Below are positions 6,773 through 11,813 of a stretch of DNA of 11,813 nt, piece by piece; the stretch's first letter is position 1; each line of letters opens with the position of its first letter. This DNA is from Paracoccaceae bacterium. GTDB lineage: Bacteria > Pseudomonadota > Alphaproteobacteria > Rhodobacterales > Rhodobacteraceae. The notes beneath the pieces were generated by a model. That model was not told where the DNA came from, searched no databases, and was given only the letters and a program-made list of their open reading frames with translations. The DNA lies in assembly GCA_023260935.1 (NCBI GenBank), contig JALQTL010000335.1:1-11813 (forward strand). The letters run 5' to 3'. Both the position numbers and the translations under genes were made by a program.

Positions 6773-7773
6773 CAGAACTCTGCTGCGTTCGCGCGGACCT
6801 TCTCCATGATCTCCTTGCCAATGCGTTCGTCCATCAGGGGCCAGACTTCCTCGCGCACCTTGCGGGCGATCGGCGCCAGCTCCTCATCGGTCGGCTCGAT
6901 GTACTCGATCCCCGCCGCCTTGGCCTGTTCCACATATCCGGCATCGATCGTGCGCGCGGAGTCGAAACCATCCTGCATGATCACCTGCGCCGCGTCTGCC
7001 ACGACCTTCTTCTGGTCGTCGGTCAGGCCCTCCCAGAATTCCCCGTTGGCCGAGATCACGCCGGTGATGAACTGTTGACGGGTGCGGTTGTAGTAGTTGA
7101 TCGTGTCGCGGAAATATTCGTAATCCCAATAGATCACGTTTGCCGCATCACCATCCACCACGCCGGTCTGGATCGAGGTGAAGGTTTCCGACCAGTCGAT
7201 CGATGCCGTCTGGTAGCCCATCGCCTGAAGCGATTCCGCCATCGGGAACATCGTCGGCACCCGCACCTTCAGCGAAGCGGCCTCCTCGATCGTCGTGGCG
7301 TACTTGCCCTTGGTGGCGACGCCATTGAAACCCTCGGGCCATGCGCCGAAAAATTTCAAACCGATATCAGCATAGACCTCGTCAAGGATGCCATTCAACC
7401 AACCGTCCTGCCCATATGCCTTGAACGCATCGTCCCAGCTTTTCAGCATGTAGGGCGTGTAAAGAAGACCAATCCGCTCGTCATAGGATGTCGATGGCCA
7501 GTTGATCATCAGCTGCACATCATTGGCGACAAACAGATCAAAGATTTCCTGCTGCCCGCCCAGTTCGTTCTGGTAGAAGATGTCGACCTTGATGTCGCCA
7601 TTGGTGCCCTCTTCGATCAGCGAGGCCCATTTCTCCATCGCATCGCCGGTGGGCGATCCTTTCGCGCCCGAGTCCGTCGCCAGCTTGATGGTCATGCTCT
7701 GGGCGGAAGCCGTCAGCGCGATCAGGCTGACGCTTGCTGCAAGGGCTAGGGTCTTGAATACGGTGATCGACAT
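6772..7773 (-). CDS. dctP: TRAP transporter periplasmic substrate-binding protein (DctP type)
   Basis: A 333-aa extracytoplasmic solute receptor. A Sec signal peptide is clear: Lys near the N-terminus, a hydrophobic core (TLALAASVSLIAL) and TASA|Q giving likely cleavage after residue 24. The mature part has DctP hallmarks: LGGQQEIFDLF (71-81), the substrate-carboxylate Arg region KVRVPTMFPMAESLQAMGYQ (169-188, Arg171) and TGVVDGDA (203-210), the position where many members read GVVDGxE. It delivers substrate to DctQM in the inner membrane. A GGAG ribosome site is 7 nt before the ATG at 7773. The gene is divergent from a TetR regulator, and the N-methyl-glycine oxidase genes lie beyond that. 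This suggests a zwitterionic or carboxylate N-methyl amino acid as substrate, but that is context only. Confidence 0.95.
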   Translation of the reverse strand: MSITVFKTLALAASVSLIALTASAQSMTIKLATDSGAKGSPTGDAMEKWASLIEEGTNGDIKVDIFYQNELGGQQEIFDLFVANDVQLMINWPSTSYDERIGLLYTPYMLKSWDDAFKAYGQDGWLNGILDEVYADIGLKFFGAWPEGFNGVATKGKYATTIEEAASLKVRVPTMFPMAESLQAMGYQTASIDWSETFTSIQTGVVDGDAANVIYWDYEYFRDTINYYNRTRQQFITGVISANGEFWEGLTDDQKKVVADAAQVIMQDGFDSARTIDAGYVEQAKAAGIEYIEPTDEELAPIARKVREEVWPLMDERIGKEIMEKVRANAAEF

Positions 7774-8061
7774 GACTGTTCTCCGTGTTGCGTCATGAAC
7801 GGCTCAGATTCCCGAAGGGCGCGGATCAGGAGGCAGGACGGATGACACGCCGCGCGTACCTGGCTGTGCCCACCTACCTGATTCACCCGTTCCAGGATGC
7901 TTTTCCAGCGGTGACGTTATTACCGCCCGAACACTAGTGTCCACAATAAAAGCGACAGAAGTTCATCTGAACGCGCTAGAAGAATGGCTGCGGTCGTTGC
8001 GCTTTACGCCAACCGGGCCATACTATCAGACTAGAAGGCTTCTTTCTCAGGGGGATGGCGC
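7774..8061. promoter_or_regulatory. Divergent control region between dctPQM and the TetR/oxidoreductase genes
   Basis: This 288-bp gap separates two outward-reading gene sets and must hold at least two promoters. For dctP a candidate is TTGTGG (7941-7946) with TAATAA (7917-7922), minus strand, 18-bp spacer, which would leave a leader of about 140 nt. For the regulator a candidate is TTGCGC (7997-8002) with TACTAT (8021-8026), plus strand, 18-bp spacer. Neither is a strong match to the sigma-70 consensus. A perfect 10-bp palindrome lies within the dctP spacer. A shorter dyad AGAAG-G-CTTCT (8033-8043) lies in the regulator's leader. Confidence 0.5.
7931..7940. promoter_or_regulatory. Palindrome ACACTAGTGT, candidate operator for the adjacent TetR regulator
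   Basis: A perfect 10-bp dyad, extendable to 14 bp as GAACACTAGTGTCC with one mismatched pair. It lies inside the spacer of the candidate dctP promoter and 121 bp upstream of the regulator gene. TetR-family repressors usually bind short palindromes in the gap next to their own gene, so the position fits autoregulation plus control of dctPQM. This is inference from position and symmetry. Confidence 0.45.
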
Positions 8062-8757
8062 GTGCAAGACGGTGGTATGAACGAAGCCCAATCCGCTGAC
8101 ACCGAGGACAAAACCGAAAGAAAAACCAGACAGGACTGGCTGGATCTGGCGCTTAAAACCCTTGTCGAAGACGGTATCGACAACGTCAAGATCCAGATCA
8201 TGGCCAAGCAGCTGAGCGTGGCGCGATCCAGCTTTTATTGGCATTTCGAAAGCCGCGAGGCGCTGCAAAGCGCCATGCTGGACGAATGGTTGCGCAAGAA
8301 TACGAGTCCGATCATCGAACGCGCGATGCGGCCGGCAAGTGACGTCATCATGGCCGTCATCAATGTTTTCGAATGCTGGCTGGATGAAACCCTGTTTGAT
8401 CCCCCTCTGGACATGGCCGTCCGCCTTTGGGCGCGCCGGGCCGACGACGTCCGCGCGGTCGTGACCCAAACAGACGGCATTCGGGTAGATGCCTTGCGGC
8501 GCATGTTCCTGCGGTACGGATACCCCGAGGAAGAGGCCCTGATCCGGGCCCGGACGCTGTATTACACGCAAATCGGCCAGTATACGCTGGAAGACTTCGA
8601 ACCCGCCGAAATCCGTTTTTCCTACGGGCCAGCCTACCTGCATATCTTCACCGGCCACCAACCGGCACCGAAGCACCGGGCACATCTGGCGAAGTGTATT
8701 GAAGAGAAATACTTCGCGCCGCGCCGGGCCAGGGATGGCGAAAGGACGCGGGACTGA
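8062..8757 (+). CDS. TetR/AcrR-family transcriptional regulator
   Basis: A 231-aa one-domain-plus-ligand-pocket regulator. The N-terminal TetR helix-turn-helix spans about residues 22-70: WLDLALKTLVEDGIDNVKIQ leads to the recognition helix in QLSVARSSFYWHFESREAL. The C-terminal 150 residues, mostly helical, are the ligand and dimerisation domain and give no ligand away. I took the GTG at 8062, which has CAGGGGGA 6-7 nt upstream; an in-frame ATG at 8077 (226 aa) has a poorly placed ribosome site but is possible. It is divergent from dctPQM and 74 bp upstream of, and in the same direction as, the dimethylglycine-dehydrogenase-like gene. It probably controls both. The effector may be the oxidised N-methyl amino acid, but this is not shown. 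Confidence 0.9.
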   Translation: MQDGGMNEAQSADTEDKTERKTRQDWLDLALKTLVEDGIDNVKIQIMAKQLSVARSSFYWHFESREALQSAMLDEWLRKNTSPIIERAMRPASDVIMAVINVFECWLDETLFDPPLDMAVRLWARRADDVRAVVTQTDGIRVDALRRMFLRYGYPEEEALIRARTLYYTQIGQYTLEDFEPAEIRFSYGPAYLHIFTGHQPAPKHRAHLAKCIEEKYFAPRRARDGERTRD

Positions 8758-8831
8758 GCCCCTGCCGCCGGATCCCATGACTGGACATAAGTGTACGGAT
8801 ATGGCAGCTTTTCCGAAACTGGAGGGCTGCC

Positions 8832-11243
8832 ATGCTGAATCACTATCGGGTCGTCATCATCGGCGGGGGCGTGGTCGGAGCCTCGGTCGCCTATCATCTG
8901 ACAAAGTTTGGCTGGACCGATGTGGCGCTGCTGGAGCGCGACGTGCTGACAGCAGGATCCAGCTGGCACGCGGCCGGCGGCTTTCACGCGCTGAACGCCG
9001 ACCCGAACATAGCCGCCCTCCAGGCGTATACCATCGACCTGCTGACCGAGGTTGGAGAGGAATCCGGCATCAACATCGGCATGCACATGACGGGCGGCAT
9101 TTCCATCGCCTCAGCGCCGGCACGATGGGAATGGCTGCAATCGGCCTATCGCACCTTCCAGTCGCTTGGCATCGACGACGTGGAACTGATCGGCCCGGAT
9201 GAAATCAAGCGCCGCTGTCCCATCATCTCGACCGAAGGTATCATCGGCGGCATGTGGAGCGACCGTGAAGGGCACATCGACCCTTCGGCCGTCGTCCACG
9301 CCTACGCCCGCGCAGCCAAGAATCGTGGCGCACAAATCCTTGAACACACGAAGGTCAACGACCTGCGCCAACGCGCCGACGGCCAATGGGAGGTGATCAC
9401 CGACAAGGGTGTGATCGTGGCCGAGCACGTCGTCAACGCGGGCGGCCTCTGGGCCAAGCAGGTGGGGCGCATGGCGGGCGTGGACCTGCCCGTTACGCCC
9501 ATGGAACACCACTATCTGGTGACCGAGGCGATCCCCGAACTGGTGGCTATGCAGGGGGAAATCCCCCTGATCGTCGATCTGGAAGGGTTCACCTACACCC
9601 GCCAGGAACAGAAGGGCCTGCTTCTGGGGATCTACGAACGCGATTTCAAGCACTGGCACATGGACGGCGCCCCGTGGGATTTCGGCATCGAGCTGATCCA
9701 GGAAGACCTGGGCCGGATCGAACATGAACTGGGCCTCGGGTTCAAGCGGTTCCCTTGCCTGAACAGCGCTGGTGTGAAGCGGTGGGTGAATGGAGCCTTC
9801 ACCTTCTCGCCTGATGGCAACCCGCTGGTCGGCCCGGTGCGCGGACTGCGCAATTACTGGGTGGCATGCGGCGTGATGGCGGGCTTCCTTCAGGGGGGCG
9901 GCGTCGGCAAATCGCTGGCCGAATGGATGATCGAAGGCGAACCCCAGGCCGATATCTTCGGCATGGACATCGCCCGATATGGCGATTTCGCGTCAAACCG
10001 CGAATACATCCGCCAGACGACCGGCCAGTTCTATTCGCGCCGTTTCGTCATGTCCTACCCGAACGAACAACTTCCCGCAGGCCGGGTTCTGAAAACGCCC
10101 GGTGCCTATGCCGACATGACTTCCGCGGGCTGCCAGTGGGGCGCCGGCTGGGGCCTGGAGCAGCCGCTGTACTTCGCACCTGCCGGGTTCAGGGAAGAAC
10201 CCTCCCTGAAACGGTCCAACGCTTTCGACATCATCGGCGCCGAGGCGCGGGCCGCCCGCGAAAGCGTGGCGCTGCTCGATATCACGGCCTTCTCGCGTTA
10301 TGAAGTTACAGGCCCCGATGCCGAGGCTTGGCTTGCACGCACCTTTGCATGCCGGCTTCCCAAACCGGGACGCGCGGGCCTTGCGCCGATGCTGGCCGAG
10401 AACGGCAAGCTGAAGGGTGATCTGACGCTTTTGAACTGGGGCAATGGCACCTGGTGGATCATGGGCTCGTACTATCTTCGGCAATGGCACATGCGCTGGT
10501 TCGAAGGCACCACCACCAGCGGTGTCACAGTCCGAGACATCTCGGACACCGTGGGGGGGGTCGCGGTCATCGGGCCGAAGTCGCGCAGCGTTTTGGAAAA
10601 GCTGGCGCATCAGGATCTGTCGGCCGCGGCCCTGCCCTTCATGGGGCTGGCAACGGTTGATCTTGGCCTTCTGCGCACCAAGGTGGCGCGCATGTCGGTG
10701 ACCGGCGAACTGGGATTCGAGATCAACGTCGGAGCGCTTGAACATGCGACGCTTCGCAAGCTGCTGCTGGAAGCAGGCGCCGAATTCGGCATCCGCGAGA
10801 TCGGCTTCAACGCTGTCCTGTCGTTGCGGCTGGAGAAAAGCTTTGGCATCTGGTCGCGCGAGTTCACTCAGGGCTACACACCGGGCGAAACCGGCATGGA
10901 CCGGTTCATCGACTGGAACCGGGACGGCTTCACAGGGCGCGCGGCTGCCCTGACAGAGCGCGCAAACCCATCGTCCAGGGTCATCGTGACGCTGGAGATC
11001 GATGCCACCGATGCAGACGCCACCGGCTATGAACCGGTATGGCAGGACGGGCGGCTGGTAGGCTTTGTCACCTCGGGCGGGTATGGTCACACGATCGGCA
11101 AGAGCCTTGCCTTGGCCATGGTCGACCGCAAGGTGGCGGCCCCCGGCACGGCGCTAAGCCTGCATATCGTAGGGCAAGAGGTTGGCGCGCGTGTCATCCC
11201 TGCCTCTCCCTACGACCCCGAAGGCCGGGCCCTGCGCGCCTGA
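8832..11243 (+). CDS. FAD-dependent oxidoreductase with C-terminal GcvT domain (dimethylglycine/sarcosine dehydrogenase-like)
   Basis: An 803-aa two-part enzyme. Residues 1-380 form a DAO-type flavoprotein domain with the dinucleotide fold VVIIGGGVVGASVAYHL (7-23). The motif TAGSSWHAAGGF contains His46, aligned with the histidine that carries covalent FAD in mammalian dimethylglycine and sarcosine dehydrogenases. A short middle domain is followed by an aminomethyltransferase (GcvT) region from about 430 to 790, with the conserved LRLEKSFGIWSREF near 664-677 and a typical GcvT C-terminal barrel. Family members oxidise an N-methyl group and hand the resulting formaldehyde-level carbon to tetrahydrofolate. 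GGAGG is 7 nt before the ATG at 8832. With soxB next door, dimethylglycine to sarcosine is a sensible guess. Paralogues of this family are numerous, so the exact substrate is open. Confidence 0.88.
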   Translation: MLNHYRVVIIGGGVVGASVAYHLTKFGWTDVALLERDVLTAGSSWHAAGGFHALNADPNIAALQAYTIDLLTEVGEESGINIGMHMTGGISIASAPARWEWLQSAYRTFQSLGIDDVELIGPDEIKRRCPIISTEGIIGGMWSDREGHIDPSAVVHAYARAAKNRGAQILEHTKVNDLRQRADGQWEVITDKGVIVAEHVVNAGGLWAKQVGRMAGVDLPVTPMEHHYLVTEAIPELVAMQGEIPLIVDLEGFTYTRQEQKGLLLGIYERDFKHWHMDGAPWDFGIELIQEDLGRIEHELGLGFKRFPCLNSAGVKRWVNGAFTFSPDGNPLVGPVRGLRNYWVACGVMAGFLQGGGVGKSLAEWMIEGEPQADIFGMDIARYGDFASNREYIRQTTGQFYSRRFVMSYPNEQLPAGRVLKTPGAYADMTSAGCQWGAGWGLEQPLYFAPAGFREEPSLKRSNAFDIIGAEARAARESVALLDITAFSRYEVTGPDAEAWLARTFACRLPKPGRAGLAPMLAENGKLKGDLTLLNWGNGTWWIMGSYYLRQWHMRWFEGTTTSGVTVRDISDTVGGVAVIGPKSRSVLEKLAHQDLSAAALPFMGLATVDLGLLRTKVARMSVTGELGFEINVGALEHATLRKLLLEAGAEFGIREIGFNAVLSLRLEKSFGIWSREFTQGYTPGETGMDRFIDWNRDGFTGRAAALTERANPSSRVIVTLEIDATDADATGYEPVWQDGRLVGFVTSGGYGHTIGKSLALAMVDRKVAAPGTALSLHIVGQEVGARVIPASPYDPEGRALRA

Positions 11244-11251
11244 ACACTTTT

Positions 11252-11279
11252 GCCCGTCCTTCGGGGCGGGCCTTTCATA
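11252..11279 (+). terminator. Intrinsic-terminator-like hairpin between the oxidoreductase gene and soxB
   Basis: GCCCGTCC (11252-11259), a TTCG tetraloop and GGGCGGGC (11264-11271) form an 8-bp stem with one G-T pair. A short pyrimidine tract (CTTTC) follows. It starts 8 nt after the oxidoreductase stop. The T-tract is weak, so partial read-through into soxB is likely. Confidence 0.65.
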
Positions 11280-11293
11280 GCCGGATGATCGTA

Positions 11294-11813
11294 ATGACAA
11301 GGCACTATTCCGCCCTTTCGCTTTTGAAGGAAGGGCTCAACAATCAGCAGGGTTGGGCGAAGGCCTGGGAAAGTCCCGATCCGAAGGCGCGTTATGACGT
11401 GGTCATCATCGGCGGCGGCGGCCATGGCCTTGCAACAGCCTATTACCTTGCCCGGAACCATGGCATCACGAATGTCGCGGTGATCGAAAGGGGCTGGCTG
11501 GGGGGCGGAAACACCGGGCGCAATACCACGGTGGTGCGGTCAAACTATTTCTTCCCGGAAAGTGTGCGCCTTTATGACATGGCGCTGAAGCTGTACGAGG
11601 GCCTCTCGCGGGAACTGAACTACAACATCATGCTGTCGCAGCGCGGCATGATCAGCCTGGCCCACACCCCGGCCGAGATGGAAATGTCGGCGCGCGTCGT
11701 GAATGCGATGCAGATCAACGGCACCGATGCAGAGCTTTTCGGGCCCGAAGACGTGCGCCGCGTGCTGCCGATCTATAATTTCTCGGATCAGGCGCGGTAT
11801 CCGGCGCTGGGCG
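11294..11813 (+). CDS. soxB: Sarcosine oxidase beta subunit (partial, C-terminus off the window)
   Basis: The 173 visible codons match the N-terminus of SoxB, the flavin- and substrate-binding subunit of heterotetrameric sarcosine oxidase, which oxidises sarcosine to glycine using O2 and tetrahydrofolate. Recognisable stretches are MTRHYSALSLLKEGLNNQQG at the start, YDVVIIGGGGHGLATAYYLA (34-53, FAD-binding), RNHGITNVAVIERGWLGGGN (54-73) and TGRNTTVVRSNYF (74-86), then LSQRGMISLAHT and FSDQARYPALG. The full protein is usually about 400-415 aa; the covalent-FMN histidine would lie past the edge. I chose the ATG at 11294 because it gives the family N-terminus; an in-frame ATG at 11285 adds three residues. 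Neither has a clear Shine-Dalgarno. A hairpin ends 22 nt upstream. soxD, soxA and soxG are expected to follow. Confidence 0.95.
   Translation, partial: MTRHYSALSLLKEGLNNQQGWAKAWESPDPKARYDVVIIGGGGHGLATAYYLARNHGITNVAVIERGWLGGGNTGRNTTVVRSNYFFPESVRLYDMALKLYEGLSRELNYNIMLSQRGMISLAHTPAEMEMSARVVNAMQINGTDAELFGPEDVRRVLPIYNFSDQARYPALG

Noticed and set aside
8055..8099. 14-codon Arg-rich frame (ATG at 8055) overlapping the TetR start, as a possible leader peptide
   Set aside because: The purine run touches its ATG with no proper spacing and suits the GTG at 8062 better; nothing else supports translation.
8047..8778. 243-codon open frame on the minus strand
   Set aside because: Mirror of the TetR gene; the plus strand has a clear helix-turn-helix and ribosome site.
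9993..11090. 365-codon open frame on the minus strand
   Set aside because: Antisense to the 803-aa oxidoreductase, which has clear domains throughout; no independent support.

Overview
The window is GC-rich, densely coding DNA that looks chromosomal and alphaproteobacterial, most likely from the Rhodobacterales (Paracoccus/Rhodobacter-like). This rests on codon usage, the PaaX/thiolase/PaaABC arrangement, a TRAP transporter in P-Q-M order and the N-methyl-glycine oxidase genes. It is a judgement from protein resemblance, not from a search.

Left block (1-4112, all minus strand): phenylacetate degradation. Read in the direction of transcription it runs paaX (regulator, 3276-4112), a 163-bp regulatory gap, a 3-oxoadipyl-CoA-type thiolase (1907-3112), paaA (885-1886), paaB (536-820) and paaC (1-536, cut by the window edge). 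PaaA, PaaB and PaaC are subunits of the phenylacetyl-CoA epoxygenase. The thiolase carries out the closing thiolytic steps of the same pathway. The gap before the thiolase holds a perfect 11-bp inverted repeat with a 25-nt spacer, a layout like known PaaX operators, and is the best candidate control point of the operon.

Middle scar (about 4113-4991): no intact gene. On the plus strand there is a decayed IS3-family insertion sequence: the first 21 codons of an OrfA, then an internal piece of OrfB in two frames with at least one catalytic Asp lost. The next ~365 bp contain nothing recognisable.

Right block (4992-11813): an uptake and oxidation locus built around a divergent promoter region. 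dctP-dctQ-dctM, a TRAP transporter, runs leftward. A TetR-family regulator, an 803-aa FAD-dependent oxidoreductase fused to a GcvT (folate-binding) domain of the dimethylglycine/sarcosine dehydrogenase type, and the start of a sarcosine oxidase beta subunit (soxB) run rightward. A 10-bp palindrome lies in the divergent region, inside a candidate dctP promoter. The simplest reading is import and stepwise N-demethylation of dimethylglycine or a related N-methyl amino acid to glycine, with one-carbon units passed to tetrahydrofolate and TetR control. The substrate is inferred from context only.

I found no CRISPR array, tRNA, rRNA or phage gene, and nothing that amounts to a clearly new biological system. 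The most useful non-routine signals are the putative PaaX operator, the palindrome in the divergent promoter region, the hairpins between genes, and the pairing of a TRAP transporter with an N-methyl-glycine oxidation cluster.
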